This document shows, in pieces, positions 49,567 through 58,419 of a DNA stretch of 64,000 nucleotides. The notes beneath the pieces are model-generated. The model worked only from the letters and a program-made list of their open reading frames with translations. It searched no databases and was not told the origin of the DNA. This stretch comes from Streptomyces marincola (GTDB lineage Bacteria > Actinomycetota > Actinomycetes > Streptomycetales > Streptomycetaceae): assembly GCF_020410765.1 (NCBI RefSeq), contig NZ_CP084541.1:6502001-6566000 (forward strand), given 5' to 3'. The translations under genes were made by a program, and so were the position numbers. The number at the start of each line of letters is the position of its first letter. Position 1 is the first letter of the stretch.

Positions 49567-50496
49567 TCAGCCCCGGCCCGCGGGGTCCGCCAGCAGTTCG
49601 GGAACGGCCCGCAGGGCGGCCGTACGCAGCCCGGCCACGGCCGTCTCCGGCACCGACCGGTGCGGCCAGCGCACGCGCGTACCCACGCGCGCCCAGCCGC
49701 CGATCGCGCACAGGGTCTTGTCCAGCGCGGGATCGCAGAAGCCCGCCCGGGCCAGCGGGGCGATGTGCCGGTCGAGGAACGCCCGCAGCCGCGCCTCCAG
49801 GTCCAGGGCCGCCGCCGGGTCCGAGCCCATCAGCCGGTACCAGCGCACCGCTCCGGCCGGGCTCAGGCACGCCACGTTGGAGTACGAGCCGGCCGCCCCC
49901 TCCCGGCGCGCCGACGCCAGCGTGTGACCCGCGACGAACACGGCGAACCGCTCGGTGAGCCCCCGCGCGGGCCGCGCGTCCGGCAGCTTGAGGCCGATCA
50001 CCTGCGGCACCTCATCCGCGACGAGAGCGAGCATCCGCGCGTCCACCCGGGTCTTGGCGTACGGCGGGTTGTAGAGCACGAGCGGCACCCCCTCGGCCGC
50101 CTCGGCCATGCGCCGCAACGCGTCGACGGCCTCCCCGTGCGACAGCGGCAGCCAGTCGGGCAGCACCACCTGGACCGCGCCGGGCCGCAGCGTGGCGGCG
50201 CGCCTGATCCGCCCCAGCGAGACCTGGCCGCTGGGGTGTCCGGCGCCCAGCTGGAACGGCACACCGGCCGCCGTGCACCGCCCCGCCACCAGGGCATGCA
50301 ACCGGTCGTACTCGTACTCGTCGAGCGTGTGGAACTCCCCGGCCGTGCCGTTGGTGTAGACGCCGTGCACTCCGGAGCCGAGCACCGCGCCCAGGGCCGC
50401 CTCCAGGCGGCGGAAGTCGATCGTGTCGTCCGCGGCGAGCGGGAGGAGCACCGTCGCCCACACACCCGTGAGATTGCCGGAGTCGAGCCCTCGCAT
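49567..50496 (-). CDS. DapA-family aldolase/lyase
   Basis: A 309-residue (beta/alpha)8 protein. GVHGVYTNGTAGEFHTLDEYEY corresponds to the pyruvate-binding GTTGE region (here GTAGE), LVLYNPPY carries the catalytic Tyr, and VIGLKLPDAR the Schiff-base Lys. The family includes dihydrodipicolinate synthase and keto-deoxy-sugar aldolases; the location after a GH26 gene points to sugar-acid breakdown rather than lysine synthesis. ATG 50496 is taken; an upstream TTG is less likely. The gene lies 80 bp after the GH26 gene on the same strand. Confidence 0.8.
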   Translation of the reverse strand: MRGLDSGNLTGVWATVLLPLAADDTIDFRRLEAALGAVLGSGVHGVYTNGTAGEFHTLDEYEYDRLHALVAGRCTAAGVPFQLGAGHPSGQVSLGRIRRAATLRPGAVQVVLPDWLPLSHGEAVDALRRMAEAAEGVPLVLYNPPYAKTRVDARMLALVADEVPQVIGLKLPDARPARGLTERFAVFVAGHTLASARREGAAGSYSNVACLSPAGAVRWYRLMGSDPAAALDLEARLRAFLDRHIAPLARAGFCDPALDKTLCAIGGWARVGTRVRWPHRSVPETAVAGLRTAALRAVPELLADPAGRG

Positions 50497-50575
50497 CCAC
50501 GCCCCCAAGCGCGTCAGGCGGCAGAGCGGGCCATGTTACGTCCGGCCCCCGGGCCGGTCCACACCCCGGCCGCCG

Positions 50576-51538
50576 CTACGGCGTGTCCGCCGCCGCGCCC
50601 CGGAACCTGGCCAGTCCGTCGAGGCCCAGCACACGCGGATGCCGGTACCGGCTGCGGATGCCGGCCTCGTCGTTCTGGTCGGTGAGCACGTCGGGCCAGC
50701 CCATGAACCACGACCACCGCGGCTGTTCGGCCAGCACGTCGTCCGACGGCAGCGCGCCCACCTCGCCCAGGCCGATCGGCCGGCCCTGCGCCAGGTCGAG
50801 CAGGCCGTGGTAGTGCTCCGGCTCGTAGTGCCCGCCGTAGGTGTCCATGGCGAGCGCGTCGACGACATCGGTCCCGGGGAAGTAGGGCGCGAACGGCTGG
50901 GCGCTGTCGTAGGCCGCGTTCGGGCTCCACACCCAGACCAGGTTCCGCAACCCGTGGTGGTGGACGAGCCGGTCGAACAACTGCCGCCACAGCAGGGTCA
51001 GGCGCCCCGGGTCCCCGCCCCACCAGAACCAGCCGCCGTTCATCTCGTGGTACGGCCGCCACAGCACCGGCACCCCGGCGTCCTGGAGGCGGCCGAGCAC
51101 GGCCGCCGCGGCGTCGACCTGCGCGCACCAGCGGGCATGCAGGCCGGAACCCGGGTCGAGCACGGCGTCGAAGTCGGCGGGCGCCAGGTCCCGGATGATG
51201 CCGCCGCGGAACTCCACCGGCTCCTCGTCGGGCGGGCACACCGCGTGCCAGGTGTAGGTGATCACCGCGCCCCGGCGGTGCCAGGCGACGGCCTCGGCGG
51301 CGTTCGCCTCGCGCCGGTCGACGCCGTCCAGGGTGCCGGGCGCGGAGAAACCGATCTCCTGCCCCCACAGCGCGGGCACCACGCCGGTGACGCGTGTGAT
51401 CCGCTCCGTCCACGCCGAGCCGTGCACGGGCTGGTTGTGCTGGCCGGCCAGCAGGGCTCGGCCGCTCAGGCCGTACAGGAGGTCGAGCAGGGCCCGCGCG
51501 GAGGGAAGGGCGTCGGGCGTAACGGGAGAGGGCGTCAT
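50576..51538 (-). CDS. GH26 beta-mannanase-like glycoside hydrolase, no signal peptide
   Basis: A 320-residue TIM-barrel enzyme. WRPYHEMNGGWFWWG near residue 165 contains the acid/base Glu, and GLGEVGALPS near 257 the nucleophile Glu, the standard GH26 pair. SGRALLAGQHNQ near the start and ITYTWHAVCPP are family features. There is no export signal, so it would act on imported mannan or xylan oligosaccharides, unusual for a family of mainly secreted enzymes. ATG 51538 lacks a strong ribosome site. Confidence 0.87.
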   Translation of the reverse strand: MTPSPVTPDALPSARALLDLLYGLSGRALLAGQHNQPVHGSAWTERITRVTGVVPALWGQEIGFSAPGTLDGVDRREANAAEAVAWHRRGAVITYTWHAVCPPDEEPVEFRGGIIRDLAPADFDAVLDPGSGLHARWCAQVDAAAAVLGRLQDAGVPVLWRPYHEMNGGWFWWGGDPGRLTLLWRQLFDRLVHHHGLRNLVWVWSPNAAYDSAQPFAPYFPGTDVVDALAMDTYGGHYEPEHYHGLLDLAQGRPIGLGEVGALPSDDVLAEQPRWSWFMGWPDVLTDQNDEAGIRSRYRHPRVLGLDGLARFRGAAADTP

Positions 51539-51572
51539 GGAGGTCACCGTAACGCCGGTGCCCCGCACGGGA

Positions 51573-51606
51573 GGAACGGGGTACGGGCAGGCCCGTACCC
51601 CGTTCC
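51573..51606 (-). terminator. Perfect 16-bp hairpin after the SLT gene
   Basis: GGAACGGGGTACGGGC (51573-51588) pairs fully with 51591-51606, with 2 nt between. It lies just after the stop of the secreted SLT protein (51622) on its strand. Confidence 0.75.
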
Positions 51607-51621
51607 CCGCGGCGCGGTCGG

Positions 51622-52326
51622 TCAGTACGGACCCCAGACGTTGTCCATCGAACCGTAGCGGTCGGCGGCGTAGTTGCAGGCGGCCACGATGTTGGCCACC
51701 GGGTCGTACAGGTCGTACGGGGTGCCCTCGACGTGGTAGGCGTCGAACGTCGGCTGGATCACCTGGAGGAGGCCCTTGGAGGGAACGCCGTTGCGAGCGT
51801 TGATGTCCCACGTGTTGATGGCGTTCGGGTCACCGCTCGACTCCCGCAGGATGTTGCGGTGGATGCCCTCGTAGGAGCCGGGGATGTCGTGCTCGTCCAT
51901 GATCGCGAGAGCTTCGCGTATCCAGCCGTCGAGGTTGTCCGGGTACTCCGGCTCCTGCGGCTCGGCGCTCTCCTGGCCGGGCTCGGAGGACGCGGAGTCA
52001 CTCTCGGGGGCCTCGCTCGGCGCGACCGCGACCGCGCGGTCCGCCGGTGCCTGCGCGGGCGCGGGCAGCAGGGTCGTCTGCTGACCGCCGATTCCGTCAC
52101 GGAGCGTGCCGACCTGCGCGCCCTCGGCCTGCGTGCTGAAGGCGACGGGGGACGCGGTGCCCGTCGCGACGGGGGAGGGGGCCACGGCTTCCTTCGCCGG
52201 AGCGGCGGCTGCCACCCCGGGGACGAGCGAGACGGCCGCGGCGGCAGCGCCGGCGGCGGCGACGCCGGCGACCGAGACCCTGCGGGTCCTGCCCGGGCGA
52301 GGGCCAAGGGTGCTGCTGGAGGACAT
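51622..52326 (-). CDS. Secreted transglycosylase SLT-domain protein, paralogue A
   Basis: A 234-residue protein: signal peptide (cleavage near VAAAA, residue 37-40), a low-complexity linker of about 90 residues, and a 95-residue C-terminal lysozyme-like domain. GSYEGIHRNILRESSGDPNAI carries the catalytic Glu in RESSG, and GLLQVIQPTFDAY and NIVAACNYAADRYGSMDNV complete the fold. Such enzymes cut peptidoglycan glycan strands during growth. ATG 52326 is the start of the signal peptide. A close paralogue is at 58420-59178. Confidence 0.87.
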   Translation of the reverse strand: MSSSSTLGPRPGRTRRVSVAGVAAAGAAAAAVSLVPGVAAAAPAKEAVAPSPVATGTASPVAFSTQAEGAQVGTLRDGIGGQQTTLLPAPAQAPADRAVAVAPSEAPESDSASSEPGQESAEPQEPEYPDNLDGWIREALAIMDEHDIPGSYEGIHRNILRESSGDPNAINTWDINARNGVPSKGLLQVIQPTFDAYHVEGTPYDLYDPVANIVAACNYAADRYGSMDNVWGPY

Positions 52327-52602
52327 GTGGGACGCACCTCGTGGAAGTAGGGGGAATGCCGCGGATGCGGACGATCGCATTCTTAGCGGGCTCATCACGG
52401 CCGGACAACGCCCTGACCTACGCCCGGGACCCGTAGTCCGCGGGCACGCCCCCGGCCGCCACCCGCCGCGTGGCACGCCCAGGCACGGGCCACCGTCCAC
52501 TAGCCGGCCTCGTAGGTGACCGGCGTCACGTGCCCCGCCTCACAGCGGACGCGGCGCGAGACGGCCGGAAACGCGCGGCCCCCGCGCCCGTCGGTCCAGC
52601 GG

Positions 52603-54194
52603 TCAGCGGACGGCGCCGTCCGGCCCGCGCCGCAGGGCGCGGCCGGGCAGCGCGCCGGTGTGCCTGCCGTCCCGCACGACCGGGACACCGCCGACGAGCA
52701 CGTGCGGGATTCCCTCCGGCCGGCCGAACGGCTCGTCGAACGTCGCGGTGTCCCGCACCGTCCGCGGATCGAACAGCACCAGGTCGGCGTGGAACCCGGG
52801 GCCGACGAACCCGCGGCGGGCCAGCCGGAGCCGGCGGGCGGGGCGGCCCGTCAGGTGGGCGACGCACTCCTCAAGGTCGAGCACGCCGAGTTCGCGCACG
52901 TAGCGTCCGAGGTAGCGGGGGAACGTCCCCCGCGCCCGCGGGTGCGGCCTGTCCTGGCCCAGCAGCCCGTCGCTGCCGCCGGTGTGCGCCCGGTGCCGCA
53001 TGATCGCCCGCACGTTCTCCTCGTTGCCGACGAAGTGCAGGATCGTCGTCGACAGTTCGTCCTCCACGAGCCGCGCGCAGAAGACCTCGAACGGCGAACG
53101 CCCGGACGCCGCCGCCAGTTCGGCGACGGTCCTTCCCACGGCGGCGGGGTCCCGCGCCCCCGAGACCTGGACCGTGTCCCACGCGACCGGGACCCCGTGG
53201 CTGCCGTCGGACCCCCGCACCTCCAGGGCGTCGCGGATGCGCTCCCGCGCGGCCGGGTCCCGCAGCCGCCGCAAGGTCCGCGCCGGGCCGCCGTCGGCCG
53301 CCCACCCCGGCAGCAGCGCGGCGAGCGCCGTGGCGCCCGGCAGGTACGGGTAGCTGTCGAGGGACAGGTCGACGCCCGCGTCGGCCGCCGCGTCGAGCAG
53401 CGCGATCAGCTCGGGGGCGCGGCCGGCGTTGACGGGAAAGTTCAACGTGGCGTGGGCCAGGTGCAGACGGCAGCCGGACCGGCGGGCCACCTCGGTCATC
53501 TCCGCGTAGGCGGCGATGGCCCCGGCACCGTACGAGCGGTGGTGCGGCACGTACAGGCCGCCGAACCCGGCGACCACACGGCACAGTTCCACGAGTTCCC
53601 CGGTGCCCGCGTACATGCCGGGCGCGTAGGTCAGGCCGCTGGACATGCCGACGGCGCCCTCGCTCATCCCGGTGGCCACGAGCGCGCGCTGCCGGTCCAG
53701 TTCCGCCCGCGTCGGCGGCCGGTCCGCCCAGCCCATGGCCAGCATCCTGACCGTCCCCTGGGGAACCAGATAGCAGGCGTTGACCGCGGTCCCCGCGTCG
53801 AGCCGGTCCAGGTAGCCGGCGACGTCCCGCCAGTTCCAGTCCAGGCCGGGCGGATCCCCGTTCCAGCCGGCGACGGCCTGCCGGACCTGCGGCAGGGTGA
53901 CGTCGTCCACCGGCGCGTACGAGAGGCCGTCCTGCCCCAGCACCTCGCACGTCACGCCCTGCGCGGTCTTCGCCGCGTGCACCGGGTCGGTCAGCAGACT
54001 GAGGTCGGAGTGGGCGTGCATGTCCACGAAACCCGGGCTGAGCACGACCCGGTGGCGTCGATGACGCGCCGGCCGGTCGGCGGCGGACCTCCGACGGCCT
54101 CGATGACGCCACCGGTGACCGCGACATCGGCGACACGTCCTGGCCGTCCCGTGCCGTCGACGACGGTCGCGCCGCGGATGACCAGGTCGGCCAC
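52603..54194 (-). pseudogene. N-acyl-D-amino-acid deacylase (D-aminoacylase) with frameshift
   Basis: The protein is recognisable over its whole length of about 530 residues: VADLVIRGATVVDGTGRPG at the N-terminus, metal-binding HAHSD, GVTCEVLGQDG with the bridging Cys, HHRSYG and LHLAHATLNF, and GGSDGLLGQDRPHPRARG with the catalytic Asp. Two frames must be joined near 54048-54052: the N-terminal frame (GTG 54194) reads ...RRVIDATG and then goes wrong, while VVLSPGFVDMHAHS continues one base out. One extra G in the GGG run there restores a single frame, and the total length (1592) is one short of a multiple of three. Either the gene is broken or one base is missing in the assembly. The enzyme would release D-amino acids from N-acyl forms. 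Confidence 0.8.
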
Positions 54195-54430
54195 GCCGTC
54201 CGTCCCTTCTCCCGCAGCCGGGCACCCGCCCGACGCGGAGGTTGTAGCACCGCCCCGCGCGTGGGGCAACGGCACGCGCCCGCGCGCGCGTCACTGACTC
54301 CGACGGCCCGCCGCCCCGGGCGCTCCGTGAACGCCCCCGCCCGCGGGCTCCGACAGGCTTCGCGGCGACGGGACCGGGTAAGCGACACGGCACAAGGACC
54401 ACCGCGCCACCGCACGACCCGGGAGACACC

Positions 54431-54580
54431 ATGCCGCGACTGATACAGCGCATCATGCACTTCAGCCGCACCCCGCAGGGCCGCAGGGCCATCACCTCCG
54501 TTCGCCGGGCGGCGGCCGACCCCAGGCGCCGGGCCCAGGCCCGCGGCCTGCTCGCACGCCTGCGCGGGCGCCGGCACTGA
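54431..54580 (+). CDS. Small strongly basic protein, 49 residues
   Basis: The ORF starts MPRLIQRIMHFSRTPQGRRA and ends RLRGRRH. About a third of the residues are Arg; the N-terminal 12 residues form a possible amphipathic helix and the rest a basic helix with an ADPRRRAQA pattern. GGGAGA precedes ATG 54431. Similar short SPQGR-containing proteins occur in Streptomyces with no assigned role. It is divergent from the deacylase. Confidence 0.5.
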   Translation: MPRLIQRIMHFSRTPQGRRAITSVRRAAADPRRRAQARGLLARLRGRRH

Positions 54581-54795
54581 GCCGCGTCCACGTGGCCGGG
54601 CCCGCCGGCCCGCCGCTCGCGGTATCTTCATCGACACCTGCGGATGACATAGGACCGACCGCCTGCCGGCGGACGCCTCGCGCCCACGACCGCGCCGCTC
54701 GGCGCGAGTGAGGGCCTGCGTGCCGCGCCCTCCGGCCGCGCGTCGGCTGACGGCCGCCCCGCCGGGGCGGCCACGTTGCGAGAAGGGAAACCGGC

Positions 54796-55389
54796 GTGGG
54801 TGGCGTGGACAACGAGCGGCTGAGGCTCGCCGTGCTGATCGGCAGCGTGCGCGAGGGGCGCATGGGGGAGAAGGTCGCCCGCTGGGTCGCCGACCGGGCG
54901 GCCGTGCACGGGAAGTGGGACATCGACCTGGTGGACCTGGCCGACCACCCGCTGCCCCTGGCGGTGGCGGGCGCCGGTCAGCCGCTGGAGGAGGACCTCC
55001 AACGCGTGAAGGACGGCCTCAGCCCGCGGCTGGCCGGCGCCGAGGCCATCGTCGTGGTCACGCCCGAGTACAACCACTCCTACCCGGCGTCGCTGAAGAA
55101 CGTGATCGACTGGCACCCGACGGAGTGGGCGGCCAAGCCCGTGGGTCTTGTCTCCTACGGCGGTATGGCCGGGGGCCTGCGGGCCGCCGAGCACCTGCGG
55201 CAGATCTTCGCCGAACTGCACGCCGTGACGATCAGGGAGATGCTCTCCTTCCACAACGCCTGGGGGGCCTTCGACGGCGGCGAGCCGCTGCCCGGTTCCG
55301 AGGCGGCGGCGAAGAAGTTCTTCGACCAGCTCACCTGGTGGGCGGAGGCGCTGCGCGCCGCCAGGTCCGCCACCCCCTACGAGATCTGA
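54796..55389 (+). CDS. NADPH-dependent FMN reductase
   Basis: A 197-residue flavodoxin-fold reductase. LIGSVREGRMGEKVA binds the FMN phosphate, and TPEYNHSYPASLKNVIDW is the family signature, with SYGGMAGGLRA lining the flavin. It reduces FMN or quinones with NADPH. GTG 54796 follows GAAGGG at a good spacing. It could supply reduced flavin to monooxygenases; no partner gene is adjacent. Confidence 0.9.
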   Translation: MGGVDNERLRLAVLIGSVREGRMGEKVARWVADRAAVHGKWDIDLVDLADHPLPLAVAGAGQPLEEDLQRVKDGLSPRLAGAEAIVVVTPEYNHSYPASLKNVIDWHPTEWAAKPVGLVSYGGMAGGLRAAEHLRQIFAELHAVTIREMLSFHNAWGAFDGGEPLPGSEAAAKKFFDQLTWWAEALRAARSATPYEI

Positions 55390-55404
55390 GGGCCACGCCC
55401 GGCA

Positions 55405-55435
55405 GGCTTCCCCCGCCGCACCGGTGGGGGAAGCC
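55405..55435. terminator. Bidirectional hairpin after the FMN reductase
   Basis: GGCTTCCCCC (55405-55414) and GGGGGAAGCC (55426-55435) are perfect arms around 11 nt, between the convergent stops of the reductase (55389) and the PQQ dehydrogenase (55458). Confidence 0.65.
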
Positions 55436-55457
55436 CGTGCGCTGCCGGCTCCCGCGG

Positions 55458-57053
55458 TCAGCGGGCGACGGCGCAGGTCGCCCCGTTGAGGCTGAACCGG
55501 CCCGGCAGCGCCGTGTCACCGGCGTGCTCGACCAGGTAGCCGAGACGCACGCTCGCTCCCGGCGCGATGGCGCCGTTGTGCGACGCGTTCCGGGCGGTCA
55601 CCATGTCACCGGCCTGCGTCAGGTCGGTGTTCCAGTCCGACACCACCCTCTGCCCCGCGGGCAGCGGGAAGGTGAGCGACCAGCCGTTCACCGGCTCGGC
55701 CCCGGTGTTGGTAATCGTCAGGTCGACGGTCATGCCGTTGCCCCAGGCGCGCGTGCTGTGCTCGATCCGGCAGGTCGGCTCGGTCCGCTCGAACGACACC
55801 CGGTGAAGCCCGCCGGGCAGGTCGTTGACGACGTAGAACTCGCCCTCAGGCGTCGTGCCGAACGCCGTGACCTGGGTCGGCATTTCACCGATCTCCGCCT
55901 GGAGGTAGCCGCCCGCGCCGTCCTCGCGCAGCGCCCACACCGTGGACGAGCAGTAGTCGGTGGCGATGTACGTGCCGCCCACCAGCTCCGCGAACTCCTC
56001 GCCGCGGTACACCCGCCCGCCGATGACGGCGCACCCGCCGGTCTGCGGCGAGTAGGTGAACACCGGGTCCGTGTACTCCGCGTCCGGGGCGCACTGCGCC
56101 TCGTCGAACACCTCGAAGCCCTCGTAGCACGACCAGCCGAGGTTGGCCCCCGCCTGCGGCCCCGCCGGGAGGTGGTCGATCTCCTCCCACCTGCCCTGGC
56201 CGACGTCGCCGATCCACAACGAGCCGTCCTGCGGGTCGAAGGAGAAGCGCCACGGATTGCGCACGCCCCAGATGAATATCTCCTCGCGGGCGTTCTCCAC
56301 CCCCACGAACGGATTGTCCCGCGGCACGCAGTAGTCGAGCTCGCCGCAGCTCCGGCTGACGTCGATGCGCAGGATCTTGCCCAGCAGCGTGTCGAGTCGC
56401 TGCCCGGTGTCGAACGGGTCGCCCGAGCCCCCGCCGTCCCCGATCGCCCAGTACAGGTAGCCGTCGGGGCCGAACGTCAGCTGCCCGCCGTTGTGGTTGT
56501 TGTACTCGGCGTGCTCCTGGGCGAGCAGCGGCTGGAGCGTGCCGTCCGCGAGGCTGTACCGGGCGAGGGTCACCGCCCCGTCGGGCAGCGCCGTGTACGC
56601 CAGGTAGAGCTGCTGGCTGTCGTTGAAGTCGGGGGCGAGCGCGATGCCCAGCAGGCCGCGTTCGTTGCCCGTTTCGTCGACCGAGGACGTGATGTCGATC
56701 ATCGGGGTGGCTTCGAGGCCGGTGTCCGGGTGGTAGACGCGGACCGTTCCGCGCTTCTCCACGATGAACAGCCGGCCCGTTCCGTCGTCCGGCGCGACGA
56801 GGGCTGTGGGACGCCTGAGTCCGAACGCGACCTGCGTGGCGCTCGCGGTGATCTCCTCAAGCGGTACCGTGCTGTCCGCCGCAGCGGGTTCGGCGCCGCC
56901 CCCGCCCGGCCCGGCGGGGGCGGGCGGGGTTTCGACGGCGGACGCGGCGGCGGGCGGGGCCGGCGCGGGCGGGGACGCGAATGCCGTGAGCGGGGCGACC
57001 AGCGTCAGGGTCAGGGCGAGCAGGGCGGGCGACGCCCAGCGTCTTCTTGACAT
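55458..57053 (-). CDS. Secreted PQQ-dependent sugar dehydrogenase with C-terminal CBM2
   Basis: A 531-residue exported protein: signal peptide (to about residue 26), a Pro/Ala linker to about 62, a six-bladed soluble glucose/sorbosone dehydrogenase domain (about 65-420) and a CBM2 module (about 426-531). EYNNHNGGQLTFGPDGYLYWAIGD near 188 holds the catalytic His and PQQ pocket, and VRNPWRFSFDP and GWSCYEGFE are further family motifs. The CBM2 starts at CRIEHSTRAWGNG, has a terminal Cys pair and conserved Trp (WSLTFPLP, SDWNTDL). It would oxidise sugars while bound to cellulose or chitin and may pass electrons to LPMOs. GGAG precedes ATG 57053. Confidence 0.88.
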   Translation of the reverse strand: MSRRRWASPALLALTLTLVAPLTAFASPPAPAPPAAASAVETPPAPAGPGGGGAEPAAADSTVPLEEITASATQVAFGLRRPTALVAPDDGTGRLFIVEKRGTVRVYHPDTGLEATPMIDITSSVDETGNERGLLGIALAPDFNDSQQLYLAYTALPDGAVTLARYSLADGTLQPLLAQEHAEYNNHNGGQLTFGPDGYLYWAIGDGGGSGDPFDTGQRLDTLLGKILRIDVSRSCGELDYCVPRDNPFVGVENAREEIFIWGVRNPWRFSFDPQDGSLWIGDVGQGRWEEIDHLPAGPQAGANLGWSCYEGFEVFDEAQCAPDAEYTDPVFTYSPQTGGCAVIGGRVYRGEEFAELVGGTYIATDYCSSTVWALREDGAGGYLQAEIGEMPTQVTAFGTTPEGEFYVVNDLPGGLHRVSFERTEPTCRIEHSTRAWGNGMTVDLTITNTGAEPVNGWSLTFPLPAGQRVVSDWNTDLTQAGDMVTARNASHNGAIAPGASVRLGYLVEHAGDTALPGRFSLNGATCAVAR

Positions 57054-57244
57054 GTCGGCTCCAGGGATGGGGGGAATTCCTGGCGTGCGAAGGCGCGCCG
57101 CGATCCCGGAACCACCGGCTGGACAAGCGAGTTCGGGCGGTTCTGGCGGCCACGAGGCCGACGCGCCTTGCCCGGAAGGTATCGGCTCCCCACCCGTCAC
57201 GCCAGGCCGCATACGGTATTCGCCGCCCCAGCCGTCCGCGGGCG

Positions 57245-57850
57245 TCAGCCCGGTGGCGGCGCCAGCGGGCGGGCCGCCAGGGCCTCGGCGACGCCGACGA
57301 GGCCGGCCGCCATGGTGCGGGCCGCCTTGGCCGACCAGTCGTGGCCGCGGTCGTCGTCCAGGAAGTCGGGGCCGGGCCCAGGACCCAGATGCCAGTACGT
57401 CCAGGCCTGCCCCGGCACCGTGTAGCCGATGTCGCCCAGCGCGCCCGCGATCTCGCTGATCACGTGGTGCGCGCCGTCCTCGTTGCCGGTGACGACCGTG
57501 CCCGCGACCCGGTTGAAGGCCACAGGGCGCCCTTCGGAGTCCGTCTCGGCCAGCATGGCGTCCATGCGCTCCAGCACCCGCTGGGCCACGGAGGAGGGGT
57601 GCCCGAGCCAGGTCGGGGTGGCCATGACCAGGATCTCCGAGGCCAGCAGTCGTGCGTGCACCCCCGGCCAGTCGTCGCCGTCGCCGAGGTCCGTCTCCAC
57701 CCCCGGCTTCAGGTTCAGGTCGACGGCCCGAACGGTGCTCACCTCGACCCCGCGACGCTCCAGTTCCCCGATGACCAGGCCGGCCAGCGCCTCGGTGTTC
57801 GACGGCTGCGGCGACGGCTTGAGCGTGCAATTGATCATGATGGCTTTCAT
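57245..57850 (-). CDS. Flavodoxin-fold NAD(P)H-dependent oxidoreductase
   Basis: A 201-residue protein beginning MKAIMINCTLKPSPQPSNTEAL, the phosphate loop of the NADPH-dependent FMN reductase/WrbA-like group. ILVMATPTWLGHPSSVAQRVLERMD and GTVVTGNEDGAHHVI line the flavin site. ATG 57850 is chosen at the start of the fold; AGGTG lies upstream. It reduces quinones or flavins in the cytoplasm. It stands alone between the PQQ dehydrogenase and a secreted SLT gene. Confidence 0.85.
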   Translation of the reverse strand: MKAIMINCTLKPSPQPSNTEALAGLVIGELERRGVEVSTVRAVDLNLKPGVETDLGDGDDWPGVHARLLASEILVMATPTWLGHPSSVAQRVLERMDAMLAETDSEGRPVAFNRVAGTVVTGNEDGAHHVISEIAGALGDIGYTVPGQAWTYWHLGPGPGPDFLDDDRGHDWSAKAARTMAAGLVGVAEALAARPLAPPPG

Positions 57851-58419
57851 GCGGTGGCACCTGCCCTGCCCCGCCCCGCGGAGTCCCGCCCATCCGGGTG
57901 CTCGTGCGTGTCCCCCCTGCCCGCCTCGCGGCGGGACGCGCACGAAGAGCGCAGGGCCGCCGTACGGCGCGGGGCCGGCCGAACGGGGGCCGACTCGCTC
58001 ACCCTTCGCCTTCCGGCTGTGACCCCGGGAGGTCGACCGGCTCGCCACCTGCCGCCCTTCGGCCGCGCCGGGCGGGCCGAAAGTCCCGCCCCGCGGCGGG
58101 ACTTACCGCCCGCCCTCAACGCGCGGAATCTCGCGCTGCGTCGGGCACACCGATCCGTACCGTGAGCCCGGAGCGGCCCCGCTGTGAGCCCCGGCACGAG
58201 GCCCGCGTCACATACGAAGGGGAATAGGAGATCTTCGTCCGAACGCCCCGTGCCCACGCCCGCGGACCCCGGGGACGCGGCTCGACCGGCATCGGTACTA
58301 CGAAGCGTCTTCGCAGGTCAGCTCTTTGCGGTGGTTCCGCGGCAGTTCCCACACTGGGCTGCGTCGCGCTTCGCGGCACACACCCTCCCCCCGCTCCCGC
58401 ACGGAACGAGGTACGTCTC
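57851..58419. other. Long intergenic region upstream of the second SLT gene
   Basis: These 569 bp between the divergent flavodoxin and SLT genes contain no supported ORF. The stand-out element is the 24-bp inverted repeat at 58082-58105. The last 150 bp before the SLT gene are less GC-rich and probably hold its promoter. I looked for the GGGTGAA-type core of a ydaO c-di-AMP riboswitch, expected before some cell-wall hydrolase genes, and did not find it. Confidence 0.4.
58082..58105. promoter_or_regulatory. Perfect 10-bp-armed inverted repeat with GGGACTT ends
   Basis: AAGTCCCGCC (58082-58091), CCGC, GGCGGGACTT (58096-58105). It lies 232 bp upstream of the flavodoxin-like gene and 315 bp upstream of the SLT gene. 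GGGACTT half-sites recall DosR/DevR-type boxes, but the spacing differs from that consensus, so it may equally be an RNA hairpin. Confidence 0.4.

Noticed and set aside
58074..58088. DosR/DevR box
   Set aside because: GGGCCG and AGTCCC are near the consensus but one base too far apart; no DosR-type regulator or partner genes nearby.
58107..58419. c-di-AMP (ydaO) riboswitch before the SLT gene
   Set aside because: Expected before some streptomycete cell-wall hydrolases; the conserved core was not seen here or before the other SLT paralogue.
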